From contig PYST01000500.1 of assembly GCA_003049485.1 (NCBI GenBank), positions 5,790 through 21,717 on the forward strand: DNA of 15,928 nt, given 5' to 3'. The position numbers and the translations under genes were made by a program. The stretch comes from Ophioceras dolichostomum. Lineage: Eukaryota; Ascomycota; Sordariomycetes; Magnaporthales; Ophioceraceae. The notes under the pieces were generated by a model that saw only the letters and a program-made list of their open reading frames with translations, was not told the DNA's origin and made no database searches. Positions within the stretch are counted from its first letter, which is position 1, and every line of letters begins with the position of its first letter. Positions 1-11,010 of this stretch are shown here, in pieces.

Positions 1-569
1 CCCCCCCCCCCCCCCCCTTCCCCAAAAAAACAATAAATCGAACAGGAGATATTTTGCTTTGTTCTAACTTCATCGCCCGATAAAAAGAATAGATGTGTAG
101 TAGGTAAAGAGGTATCTACAAGGAAGATATCTTGTGTGAGAAGCTGAGAAGAAAAAATATCCAAGCCCAGAAATCAAATAATGTATACAGGTAGGTATCC
201 ATTCCAAACCCCGAATCTACTTGGCCCAAAAGAAAACCAACCGTGCTGTTAGAACCAAGACGCCGTTGCTCGAAACAATGTTGTGCTAGCCTGCACCCTC
301 TCCCCACCGAGGAACGGACGCGGCCTCTGCGCCGGCCGCATGGGAAGGTGAAACCGCCGTGCCGCGATCTACCAAAACGGTCACCAACCCAACACACACT
401 CCTGTGTGTGTAAGTTATTAATGCTCTGGATTTTTCAACACACCACCAGGATCCAAAACCCGGACTTTGCGTGAGCATTTCTACTCTTGATGACGTGGGT
501 ATGCAGGGAAAAAAAAGGAAAAGAAAAGACGGAAGGGGGAAAAATAGTTTGTTGGCCGGGCGCTTAGGC
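1..569. other. 3' flank of the protease gene; homopolymer at window edge
   Basis: Begins with 17 consecutive C, then TTCCCC and seven A, which looks like a contig end or a hard-to-sequence tract rather than a gene. The rest is the presumed 3' untranslated and downstream region of the protease. I found no canonical AATAAA on the minus strand here, and no protein family in any frame. Confidence 0.5.
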
Positions 570-1799
570 TTAGCCAGACGGGTTGCCGTTGAAGGCGAGG
601 TAGTTGACGGTGCCATTAGGCAGGTTGGTGATGACCCTGCGGGTCGAGATCTGGCGGATGTAGTCGCACAGCTCCTGCGGGGTGCGCTCGCCCAGGAGGC
701 CCAGGAGGTAGGCACCCAGGCCGGCGATGTGCGGGGAGGCCATGGAGGTGCCGCTGATGGAGTTGGTCTCGTCGGGCCCGCCGATCCAGGTCGAGTTGAT
801 CTTGACTCCCGGGGCGAAGATGTCGACGACCGATCCGTAGTTGGAGAAGGAGGCGACCTGGTCGTTGGAGGCCGAGGCGCCGACGGTGCAGGCGAGCGGC
901 TCGCTGGCGGGCGAGGAGTTGGACGCGTCCTCGGCGTCGTTGCCGGCGGCCACGGCCAGGAAGATTCCCGCGTTGACCAGGGCGCGGGCGGCCTTGTTGA
1001 CGGACTCCATCCTGCCGCCGCCCAGGGACATGTTGACGACGACGCCCTTGGGGCACGACCGGCCGGCGGCGTCCTTGATGACGAACTCCATGCCTTGGAT
1101 CACGCCCTCGGTCGAGCCGCTGCCGCTCGCGCTGAGGACCTTGACGGCGTACAGCTGCGTCTTCTTGGCCACGCCGTAGCTCTTGCTGCCGATGGTGCCG
1201 GCCACGTGCGTGCCGTGCCCGTTGCCGTCGGTGTCGTCGTCGTCGGCGAAGTTGGCCACCCACGTGGCGCGGCCCTCGAACTCGTTGTGGTCGACGTAGA
1301 TGCCCGTGTCGACCACGTACGAGCACGTGCCCTCGCCGGCGGTCTCGTCGTAGACGTACTGGGCGCCCTTGTCCGTGGTGCCGCTCTTCTTCTTGCGGTG
1401 CGAGATGCGGTGCAGGCCCCACGTGGCGTCGTCCTGGGTCACGTAGTCGTTGATGGTGATGACCTGGTTCTCCTCGATGAACTCGACCTCGGGCGCCTTC
1501 CGCATCTCCAGGAGCTCCTCTTCGCTCAGGGTGGCGGCGAATCCGCCCAGGACGCCGTAGACGCTGCTCTTGCTGACGGAGCTCAGGATCTTGCTGCCGC
1601 CCGAGATGGAGAAGCCTTCAGCCCCGGCGCCGGTCTGGACCGTGTCCTTCAGTACTATAATGTAGGAGCCGTTGATCGCCTGCCCGGCGCGGGCCTTGAT
1701 GATGGGGGCATGGTCTGATGTGCGGATGGGAAGGGCATGCATCTGCGAGGGTGCCGCCAGTGCCAGGGGCAACAGGGAGAGGAGGGCTAGGGAATGCAT
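570..1799 (-). CDS. Secreted proteinase K-like subtilisin protease (family S8A)
   Basis: Single-exon gene for a 409-residue preproenzyme that should hydrolyse proteins outside the cell. Residues 1-15 form a hydrophobic signal peptide ending ALA. Residues about 45-115 resemble an I9 inhibitor/chaperone propeptide (YIIVLKD near the start, VEFIEENQ at the end). The mature S8 domain begins around residue 120. The catalytic triad is visible: Asp164 in VVDTG, His195 in GHGTHVAG and Ser352 in GTSMASPH, with oxyanion Asn287 in AAGND. Cys159, Cys249, Cys304 and Cys378 match the four cysteines that form the two disulfides of proteinase K. Length is normal for a fungal prepro-subtilase and no C-terminal extension is present. 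The ATG is preceded by a CT-rich leader with A at -3. No damage is seen. Extracellular nutrient-acquisition, or cuticle/host-protein degradation as in Pr1-type relatives, is inferred from the family; sequence alone does not decide which. Confidence 0.97.
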   Translation of the reverse strand: MHSLALLSLLPLALAAPSQMHALPIRTSDHAPIIKARAGQAINGSYIIVLKDTVQTGAGAEGFSISGGSKILSSVSKSSVYGVLGGFAATLSEEELLEMRKAPEVEFIEENQVITINDYVTQDDATWGLHRISHRKKKSGTTDKGAQYVYDETAGEGTCSYVVDTGIYVDHNEFEGRATWVANFADDDDTDGNGHGTHVAGTIGSKSYGVAKKTQLYAVKVLSASGSGSTEGVIQGMEFVIKDAAGRSCPKGVVVNMSLGGGRMESVNKAARALVNAGIFLAVAAGNDAEDASNSSPASEPLACTVGASASNDQVASFSNYGSVVDIFAPGVKINSTWIGGPDETNSISGTSMASPHIAGLGAYLLGLLGERTPQELCDYIRQISTRRVITNLPNGTVNYLAFNGNPSG

Positions 1800-2080
1800 G
1801 GTGGATGGTCGGGAGAGTAGGGGGAAGCGAAGGAGGACGGTGTAGGCCTGGATAGGCGAAGGCGTGGTAAAGAAAGAAAAAAGAGTAGAGAGTGGCCCTC
1901 AGCGACAGTATCCTCAGCGGCAGGAGTCGAGGTGGTGGAGGAGGACGAGGAGGAGGTCGGGACTGGAGTTATAGGGGAGGTGGAGAGGGCGTTGGTTGGT
2001 TGAGTGTGATGGTCGTGATGGTGATGATGATAGCATAAGTCGGGGGCCGAAGAGGGCGGGATGTTGGCCATATTTATGAA
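1800..2080 (-). promoter_or_regulatory. CT-rich 5' leader and TATA-like promoter of the protease gene
   Basis: Read on the minus strand, the sequence directly upstream of the protease ATG is strongly pyrimidine-rich, with runs of CTC and CAC triplets, as is common in highly expressed fungal genes. A TATA-like element (ATAAATAT) lies near 2076-2069, about 270 bases upstream of the ATG. Between them is one upstream ATG at 2036, which opens a 40-codon reading frame ending in TGA at 1916-1914. Whether that uORF is in the mRNA depends on the unknown transcription start. Confidence 0.45.
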
Positions 2081-5000
2081 GGTCTCTTCAGTGGTCTGTC
2101 CCATCCCAAGTTGTATATCGGGGAGCGGCTCAAGGCTGCCCCCTCTCTCTCTGTATGGCGGGAGTCGGCAAGGAGCACAGGCGGGACAGGCTCCCGGAAT
2201 AGGCTCGGAATAGTCTGTGCAGGGGTTCAACACCTGGTGGGGGGCGTTTGCTGGGCGCAGACTAGTCCGATCCCGCCTGCCTCACCTGCCTTGTTGTCAG
2301 ATCTGAGAAACAAACATAGCCCAGCTTCCCGCAAGGTCCAAGGTGTGGAGGCTGCTTTCCTGGAAATCTTAGCATGTAAGCTTTCGGTTCTCTCGCCGAG
2401 CCTGGTTGGACACAGCATTCCCAGGGCCGCACCCATCGAGAGATTAGAGAGCTGCATGGCGTTGTCGATCTGCTATGCTATGCAGCATTAGTGCTTGATG
2501 CTTGATGCAGGACGGTCGATCCAGGCACGAACGTGAAATGAGCCCCCCCTTCCCAAGATCATTGATCTTCCATGCTTCGCTGTGTTTCCTAGCATCTAGA
2601 AAGGATCCGCAACAAGGGTGCCTACTGTGCCTTGTTGTGCCGACGAGCTCGCATCTCGACCTCGAACGAAACGATTGGCTGTTGCACGGCGGTAAGCAAA
2701 ATAAATGCATCCTGAATGTGGACATCGCGAATGTGGTAGGAATTGGGAGCTAGGAAGTGCCCACGACTCCTGAAGTCCATCAAATCTGCTGTTGGCCCAT
2801 CCAGAGCTCAGAAGGAGACTGTGAGACCGGAGGAGGTGGAGTGTGAAGGCAGACAGGTGGACTGATGAAACCGAGAAGTGTGGCTGTTTGCTTGTTCTGT
2901 CCTCGCATTACTGTTGGCGATGATCGCCTGGGATCATCTGTAGTGCTAGCAGGCCTCGACCTGCCGGGATTAACGGCTGCCAGTGGTGCTTTCGGCGACT
3001 TTGCACGTGAGGAGCGACAACCTGGGTGCCTGCCATTCCTCCAACTGGCGAAAGCCAGAACCACTGAAATCTCCCTGCCCAACCACTGAAATCCAACCAA
3101 CTGAACAAGTACATCCAAGCCTGCCTGCAAGGCCAGCCATTGCCATTCTAGGCAGGTTAGGTTCGTCTCATGTTGGAGATGAAGACCAATATAGCAGAGG
3201 CAAATCGGAGCAGTCTTTCCCGGCACGTAGTCTGACACAGCGCTGATTATGATGTTCTGCTGTTCGAATCAACTGAGAAAGCTCGGGTGCTTCCACGCAT
3301 CTTCCCAAATCGGCGCAGGGGGGCCAAACCCCGCGAATCCATTGAGGCCTCATTGAGCAGTGCCGATAGAGCTTTGAAGACGTGGAGGCTGTGCTGCAGT
3401 GCAATTCAGGATCTTGTATGTAGAATCTCGCACAAAGCAAATTCCCGAGATCCTGGCACCCGCAGCACCGCACGGTAAAAATCGCACGGGATTTGCGTCC
3501 TCCCGCTGATGGATGGACTGGGGCAGGCTCCCATCAGCCACAGGTGGGCCACAGAAGGATCCGACAAGAGGCTCCTGAGGCGATGAAGACTTAGCGCACT
3601 CTTCTCTGGCCGCTCTATTTGCGGCGCATGAAGGAATCTGGAAAGTATCCCCAGCGCTCGCGTTTGGTGGCAGGAGACAAGCTCGCATCTCAGGCACGCG
3701 GTTATTCGGCAGCTCGTTGAGATTCAGGATCGCGTCTGAGACAAGCGCGACATGACACCAAAATGGAATCCATCAAGCCACAACAGCCGCCATCAGCTTC
3801 CGCCTGCGACTTCACCATCAGATGAACTGGGAAGCCATCGCGCGTCGCGAGCCTAGTTGCTGTGGACAATCGTCCTTTCGCATATCGCGCGCTACAAACG
3901 CTGAGGTGTTCGGGAGACTTCCCCCAGTAGTGTGAATGCATCGATCAAGAGCTTCGGCCACTACCCGTCGCATAGACCACCACATTCGAGGCGCTCCTAT
4001 TACCTCGTTGGATTGTGCGAATCCGTGGTTGAGAGCACACAAGCCTCACGGAAATGTGGCGTTCTCGCGTCCTCGCCGCCCGAGCATGGCGGTCGATAAA
4101 TTGCAAGGCGCCGGGAACAGCCGGAGGCAGAAATCCATACCCTGAGGTGAGCACAGCACAACGCCCCATCCCCCAAGTCAGATGACATGGTTCAGGCCTC
4201 AAGGAAGCCTTGCCTCCTGCCAGCTGGCAGGGTGGCCAGGGTCTTGATCCAGGCATCGTTAGGGTGCAGCAACTGCCTGGCAGGAAGCCAGTGGTAACCA
4301 TCTCAACTCGCAGTCGCTCTCCCTTTTCCGGTTTTGTGTGTGTGTGCGCTTGGCCAGCAACCAGCGCCTGGATTTGGTAACGAGGTACGAACTACGAAGT
4401 AAACAACCAGCTATAATTACCACAACCCACAGAGGGCCCCCGCCATGGACCATCCTGCCTCACGCTTTGCGCCTCATTGGCGCAGGCTGGATCACCGGGA
4501 TGGCTTGGCGCTTCATCCGAGCTTCCGGGATCATTGATGTCGGCGAGCGAGCTGTCATCATCGGTTCAAGACCGACACCTCACGAAGCGCGTGCCTCCAA
4601 CTTGCATCGTATCCTTTAGGCTTTAGTCGTTCCCTACTCCTTTTTGAGTCAATCCCCGAAAACCGGCCCTTTGCTCTTTCCGCGGTTCGGCGCCACCGTT
4701 GCGTGGCACGAACGGTGATCATTAAACTGCTACAAGTCGAAAGGCGCTGTAAAGGCGCCGACTTCATGCGCGCAGGCGCTTCAGGTTATACAAAATGCGC
4801 AGGCACGGTACTCGCAAAACTCTTTGTATCCAGATCATTAACAATTCCAACAAGAAATTCTGACCGCGCCGCAACCCTGCGCGGTCGTCCCATGGGCCGC
4901 CGTCCCACGCAACCACACAGTAACTCGGTTGGTCACCGAGCTAATTGACCGAGCATGAAGCATTGAGCATTGATGAAAAGAGCCGCGCTCGTCCAACGGA

Positions 5001-7679
5001 AAGGCCGGTCTCAGTCACAACGCCACACGGACGCCTCCAGGTTCCCAACCCCTCCAGGCCACACCCGTTGCTCGCCGCCACCGGCCGCCACGGTCGCCTA
5101 TAGATGGCCTGTAAAAAGTCGTGCACAGCGGGGAAAGGGCCATCCATCAAGACCCCCTTCGCCTCGGTCACGATTCCGGGGGTGTGGTCCTTGCGTGCAC
5201 CGTGCCTGCCAACGCGATCTTGTGCTGTCCGTCCGTTCGGGATAATTATTCCCCAGCAGCGTATTATCGAACGTCCTGTAGTCCCTCAAAATTTTAGTCA
5301 TGAAATCAGGGAGCAAGGAAGGACTGAGGCAAAGAATCCAATAAGACTTGCTCCCTCCCGCCTCTAAGCACTGACTATTACATCTAGCCTCGGAATTATT
5401 TCACTCCGGCACTACTGATTCGAATCTACTAAGGATTCGACACATCAGTGCATCCGCCAACTATCGGCTCCATGAACGGCACAGGCAACACCGAATCGAT
5501 TCTGCCTCTTCCTCCCGCGGAGACTCGCTTCCCCAGCAGCCTGAGCCCAATCACCAACTCCCGGAATGAAAGTACTAGGTATTAGAGGAGGAGCTCCATC
5601 CGCGTAGTACTTCACCGCTTCGCGAGCTGAGAATTATTTCAAGGTAAGACTAGACCAAAGACAAGTAGACGGTGCCCCGGGATCATAAATGGGCTGATCT
5701 GTCCCACTCGCTCCAGTATGATGTCCCTTGCTCCCCGTCGAGGCTTAGGCTTTTGAGCGGGGCTTCAAAGGCACACACGTCATGATCCCCGATAATGCTG
5801 AATCCTCATGATCACCCCCAATGCAGCAAAGGTTCTCCTGGACATGGAGGGGTATTATGTAAACTGAGTTACTAGTAACAGTTGGCGCTGTCCAAGTACT
5901 AATCATCTCTACACATAGTGAGGCAGCTGCCGACCAGGAATCATTCGTCAGGCCGACGCCTCGTTCAACTTGCTTCGAAGGCCCGGTCCCTCTACCGCCG
6001 TCGTCGAGCTGTTAGCTTGGTTCAGTCAAGTCCGAACTGGCAGACATGGCCTGCGATGGATTGTGAGCAGTGTGATGTTTTTTGTTTTGTTTTTGGCACC
6101 GGGTTCCCTGCTTCGTACGGTATAAGCGCGTAAATCACACGCGACTGGGTCGGAAGTATAGTACTAATTACAAAGTACAACATATTACACCACCTCGCGG
6201 GTTCTGCAGGTAGTGAGGTAGCTTTGTAAGGTACCAGGTAGGCAAGGCAGCTAGGTAATTAGAGAACGGCAAGGCTTGACGCCAAAAGAAGACAGTCTAG
6301 AGACGAACCTTCGCCAGCTTGTCTAAAATATACAATCGCGAGCAGTCATCTTCCAGATACTCGGCTGGTACCTAACGCTGACTCGTAGATGCGGGCGCAA
6401 AGGCCATTAGTCACTGCCACCAACTAATATCACTAAAGTCTCTTCAGGACCACACAGAGCTCAAAGTGGCTCATAATGTAGCTTCTTTAACGAAGCACTC
6501 ATAGGTCCTCACTAGGAAAATGGGGGCAGAAGATGGGGGCGGGAGGATGTTACGACAAAGCAACCCACCCCCCGCACAAACTCTCCCCCGGTGTTCCTGA
6601 TTGTGGAGGGTAGGAATAAACGAGTACATTACATGTCATGGGAGCGGCCAGCTCGAACAGCCTGCGTGAAGCTATACAAGGCTAGACAGACTAAAGTGCC
6701 GCATGGGGAAACTTACACCACTCAGTTTTCCTAGTCAACCTTTGTAGGTATGCCGGGCCCACACCCCGTAGACCCAGCAGTTTGTTCCCTGTGGCATCAG
6801 TGATTCCACCGTTGCCGACCCGCGCTTCAAGGTCATACCTCCGGACCCATGGGTTCATTGGTTTGCTTGCCCTACTAGGCGGGGTGGATCTCCCCCTCAG
6901 TCTGAATTGGTTGGACAGAACGGTCACAACTTCAGGTCTGATAACCTGTGGCGAAAAGATGGCATATATTTTCCCTAGGGACAACCTAACCTACCGTACC
7001 CTTCGGAGAAGTGCTGGTTGAGTACGGCGCGTCATCACCGTCACCACCACCTCGGTCCCGCATACAACCAATGCGTCACTCTAGACCGCAAGAAACACAG
7101 CTGGACGACTCTCCGAATGGAAGCGTCACGTGTCCCAACTTTATGGTATCTTGCCGGACTCCCACTACTAGTACCTAGCCATCTTCCAAAGTACTCTTGA
7201 TCCTCCCCCTCCGTCCGCTCGCAGCCTTCGTTTTCTCCTCATCCCCTTCCCCATCCCATTAGACATCGCCCACCCCTTCCATCAAAGCCGACACGAACGT
7301 ATGCTCCGGATCGAGAAACACACTCTGCAGCTCGTTTCCCCAAACTACCTTAGTAGTCCTTTATTAAACCCCAAGCCTTCCTCATCGTCGCGATGTCACT
7401 CAGCCCTACCCTTGACGTCGCGCAATGAACAGCTCGCCCGCGCCCCCGGTCGCTTGAAAATGCAAACGCCTCACTCATATACAGGCATACTGCGCTCAAA
7501 CGCATCGCTATCACTTTCTGATCCCGAACGATTTTTGGTGTTGGCTGATTCAGGGGTTACGGCCGTCATCACTCAGGGGTATCACGTGACAGGAAATTCC
7601 GTATATGTGTCAGCAAGGCATCGCTCTCTTCCTTGTTTTCTTGCTGGAGGTTCGCATAGATTACAAAGAAGCTGGCTGT
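2081..7679. other. Long region without a recognisable gene
   Basis: About 5.5 kb with only short open frames (mostly under 110 codons) on both strands. None carries a motif, signal peptide plus domain, or splice-joined family pattern that I recognise. Small features are: a TG run near 4336-4348, a GGTA-rich patch at about 6209-6260, a palindromic GATTCGAATC near 5418, and a CT-rich plus-strand stretch at 7200-7290 that resembles a fungal leader but leads into no supported protein. A minus-strand AATAAA (plus-strand TTTATT, 7360-7365) lies about 315 bases past the AA9 stop codon and could serve as its polyadenylation signal. No transposase or reverse-transcriptase motif was seen. Confidence 0.55.
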
Positions 7680-9150
7680 TCATGGGCCAGCCCTGTTCGC
7701 GTTGGGTGCCGCCTCGCTCCAGACCGGACCGCCCGGCGCGAGGTATTCTGCTTTGCCCTGCTGTATGGCCCACAAGGCGGCGAGGATCTGCAGTCGGAGG
7801 CGGGTAGCAGCCAGCCCTCACGTTAGCATGGGAAATATCCCCGCCCCAACACAACTTCAATGACTCTTCCTTTACTTGGAGGAACAAGGCCAAGAAGAGA
7901 AGCATGAGCAGCTGGGAGGAAACCGATGGAAAGCCCCTCCACTGATGACGAAAGAGAAGAGTGGAAAACCCGATTCGTGTTAGGCAGAGCGAAGAATACT
8001 CACTCCCTTATCATCAGGCTTATAAGCCCCCGGCAGCGCGATCCCCTCCGGCAGCTCCGTCTTGCCACCCGAGGACGTCACGCGGATCTGTGTGCAGCTG
8101 GGGTAGAACTGGGCGCCCATCCTCTTCTCGGCGACGTGCAGGCCCAGGATCTCGTGTCGCAGGAGGTAGTCCCCCGGAGCGAGCTTGGGCGGGATGGTGA
8201 CGGACCACTTCGCACCCTGGACTCTGAGTAGATCGGATGCCCAAGCAGGGTTGGCGGACGGGTTGTAGGATAGTTGTTCGATCTTCACCCAGACGGGGCC
8301 GGAGTCGCCTTTGAAGTTTGAGCAATCGTTTGATGGGCAGTGGGCTAGGTAGCTAGGAGGAGGGCAGGGATGGTAAGTAAGTGACGTGGGAGAAAGATGA
8401 CAAGACGAGAGAGAGAGCCGAAGATTCTCGGTCTGTTGGGAAGTGTAAGATGGGAGAAAGAAAGAAGACAGGGGAGAATGGACTGGGGAGCCGTCGGTCG
8501 GCGAGGAGTGATGATGAGGGAAAAGGATGACTGGAGAGGGGGGGCAAATATACGTCATCACTGGGCCACTGTGCGAGCTGCCCCATTGATCCCAGATCAT
8601 TTGTCTGTAGTCCACGAGATGTGACAGTCAGTAGGTACTCAGCACAAAGCTCCTGGGAGACCTTTCTGGTGAAGGAAGAGCCTAAGTAACCAGGTAAGTT
8701 TCGAGGATGCCGATGTTGGGGCTAGGCTGAGTTGCGTACACTTTGTCCCCAGCCTTCAGCTCGATCGTGCCCTCAGCTGGGATGTTCCCACCCGCGCCGC
8801 ACCTAGGTAGATGGATGGATTAACCGCCGTAACGTCAGTCATTACCTGTCTACCACGCTCGGGGAGCGGAGAGGGCAGAGATTCGGAGATCGGGGTTAGA
8901 CGGGGGGGAGGTCTGCCTGTCGTTGACTATGTACTTACGTTATGTCTTTGGTGGTGAAGTCCGGGACTGGGCCGTTGTTGTTCAGCCTCCTCGCGTATCG
9001 TACGGGCGGCGGGCTGAGGAAGTTGTCGGTCCCGACCTGCCAGGCCTGATACGTCTTCCCGTTGACCGCGATGCTTTTCAGGTAGCCGTGGCCTGCCGCG
9101 AGGGCTGCCATGCCGCCCAGGACGATGGCCGTGTGCGCGAGGTTGACCAT
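7680..9150 (-). CDS. AA9 lytic polysaccharide monooxygenase, five exons
   Basis: Copper enzyme family that oxidatively cleaves cellulose and related beta-glucans outside the cell. Joining 9150-8939, 8802-8740, 8604-8554, 8352-8004 and 7787-7680 gives 783 bases and 260 residues with no stop. The four introns (136, 135, 201 and 216 bases) run GT to AG; donors are GTAAGT, GTACGC, GTATAT and GTGAGT. Residues 1-20 are a signal peptide ending AAG, leaving His21 as the mature N-terminus. His21 and His103 (in SSHSGPV) form the histidine brace, Tyr192 in AQFYPSC is the axial residue, and His181 and Gln190 match the second-sphere pair. Cys72 and Cys195 are placed for the usual disulfide. The C-terminus (residues 226-260) has the LAPGGPVW pattern and no CBM1 carbohydrate-binding module. 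The start is chosen because it gives the signal peptide and His1. Regioselectivity (C1 or C4) cannot be told. Family call is firm; exon ends are manual. Confidence 0.93.
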
Positions 9151-9300
9151 GTTGTGAGGAGACTTCCGAGTGATCGATCAGTTGATGATGTCCACTGGGC
9201 ATCTAGGTAGGTTGTGGCAGGGGAGGATGGACATGCTTGTAGCGTTGTGGTGATTAGAGGAGGAAGTATATGTATCGACCAGTTGGTTATGTTTTTGATC
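9151..9300 (-). promoter_or_regulatory. AA9 promoter and leader with upstream ATGs
   Basis: On the minus strand a TATA-like CATATAC lies at about 9272-9266, roughly 120 bases before the AA9 start codon. Two upstream ATGs follow. The one at 9234 opens an 18-codon ORF closing with TGA at 9180-9178. The one at 9202 is out of frame with the enzyme and runs through its start codon. The main ATG has a good context (CACAACATGG). Confidence 0.4.
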
Positions 9301-9833
9301 CCTAACAGCAGCATTGAGAGTGGCCAATATCCGTGTCCGGCGACGAGTGTGTGTTCGCGGCTGGCGGTTTTGGGGGGTTAATATGGGTTCCGGGCTGTGA
9401 TTGGTGACCAGCGCAGGTCAAGTGCCAACAACGCACTCCGGCACCCGCTACCCGCGGGAGGTCCAATATCGGGATGGCATGGGGCGTCTCACATACCGGG
9501 TACTCCAAGTCTGGGCACGCGGAAGAAGCACGCCCGAGGAAATCGGCGGGGTGACGTTCGGGTTCCGGGAGGGCTGGATGGTAACTGGGTAGGGGATGGA
9601 GGCTGCGAAGCATCGGAAGCAAGACATTCTCCGATATGTATCTGATGTGACGACGGTTCATTGGTGATACAACAAAGGGTTACGGAGGGCTTCCTGTGGC
9701 TCTGTGGGACATATCGCTCGGGTGGGTGGATAATTGAGAATTGATGATGTTGATTGCTGGTGTTGCGGACGGCAGCTGGAACTGATGATTCTGCATCTCT
9801 TGCGCACCCCTTAGTTACTACGGGACCCAGTAT
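9301..9833. other. Spacer between the AA9 gene and the transporter pseudogene
   Basis: About 530 bases upstream of the AA9 promoter and downstream of the transporter remnant. I see no coding region, repeat or RNA gene. It would hold any distal regulatory sites of the AA9 gene, but I could not assign specific activator or repressor sites with confidence. Confidence 0.5.
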
Positions 9834-11010
9834 TTACATGGTGTCACACATTCTCTTGGTATATTTATACAAATCCATTGTCCTTAGAATCCGTGAGGTC
9901 CAAAAACACATTCTCGCCCAGCCTGACGTCTGCAGGATGATGGCGACTATTAGCCCGCACGTTATACCTTTGGTCTTGAACAGCTTCGGGTGGTGGAGGG
10001 GCGCGTCCCCCGCCCTGAATAGCAGCGGACCGGCAATGTTCCCCGCGGAGTTACCCGCATTGAGCAGAGACATAGTGACCGACTTCTTAGTCGTCCCACC
10101 CATTTAGAGATGACCCATGACACCACCAGGAGGGTTCGCCCGCGAACACGAAAGCGAGCATGCAGTACGCGGCCCGGGGGCCGCGACCTCATCGCGGGAC
10201 ATGACGTAGATCATCGCTGATCCGGCGAAGACGGGCAGCATGGTGGCGGTGAGGAAGATGGTTTTTTTGAGGAATCGGTGCGCTGCGTACGAGGAGGGGA
10301 AGATGACGAGCAGCAGCTGCATGGCGCCGAAGGGGACGTTGGACAGCGACGCCGTGTGGCTGTCGAAGCTGAAGCCGGATATGGCAATGGGGCCGAAGGT
10401 GTTGGTCACATTAGCCGTGGCGTTGATGCACCTCATACCGACGAACAGTCATGTCTTGAGTTCAATGAGGGCCTCAACGACGTAGCCAATCTTGAACTCC
10501 CGCCCGCCCGTGCCCGTGTTGTTAGCCCGCAGCCGCTCGATAGCCTACATCATCTTCGTGTTTGGTGAGCAAGCACACCGAGGGGATGTCGTCGTCGAGG
10601 AATCACACGACGAAGGGCACGGAGAGCGCCGTGACGAGCCCGGCGAATGAGAAGAGGATCTCCTACGAGTGGATGGCGCCGGTGATCTGGGCCAGGCCGT
10701 ACGACGGCGCCGCGGCGATCATGGTCGAGAGGCCGTGAGTGCCGTACCACACCTCCACGCGCATTGGCTGCTCGACCCGGCGGTACCACTGCGACGTGAT
10801 GACGGAGAATAATGGGAGGCAGCCGGCCTCGAACAGGCCCAGCAGCGCGCGGGTGGCCATCAAGCCCGAGTAACTCGTGCAGGCGGCCACACAGGTCTGG
10901 CGAAACCCCAGCCGAGCATCAGGCACGGCATTAGGTCGCGGTGCGACACCTTGACGATGGGCCAGGACGATAAGGGCTGCCAGGCCAGCTGCATGATGGC
11001 CCGCATGGAG
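9834..11010 (-). pseudogene. Decayed MFS transporter (Dal5/allantoate permease-like)
   Basis: Remnant of a 12-helix plasma-membrane transporter of the anion:cation symporter group (allantoate, nicotinate and similar substrates). Recognisable blocks appear in order but in different frames: AWQPLSSW (about 10990), TSYSGLMATRALLGLFEAG with SQWYRRVEQP (10880-10755), ERLRANNTGTGGREFK (about 10538-10490), NTFGPIAISGF (about 10400), VVSWVIS (about 10123) and GTTKKSVTMSLLNAGNSAGNI (10100-10037). In-frame stops fall at 10665-10663 (TAG), 10605-10603 (TGA) and 10451-10449 (TGA). At least two of these are where relatives usually have tryptophan. Frame changes occur near 10905, 10545, about 10170, 10131 and 10104. 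The first one or two helices are not recognisable, and the region after 9930 diverges. No intron arrangement repairs all breaks. The block order is clear; substrate is unknown. Confidence 0.85.

Noticed and set aside
471..1718. A 415-codon open frame on the plus strand opposite the protease gene
   Set aside because: It is an antisense shadow of the GC-rich subtilase codons; its protein is Gly/Ala/Val/Asp-biased with no family motif, while the minus strand encodes a textbook S8 protease.
3250..3285. TTCGAATC resembling a tRNA T-loop
   Set aside because: Flanking bases do not form the five-pair T stem and no cloverleaf is possible.
4500..4590. A possible tRNA T-arm (GGTTCAAGACC)
   Set aside because: The upstream sequence does not fold into acceptor, D and anticodon arms at the required spacing.
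7301..7807. A 168-codon plus-strand frame after a CT-rich leader-like stretch
   Set aside because: No recognisable motif; its 3' half overlaps the last exon of the AA9 gene on the other strand and its composition looks random.
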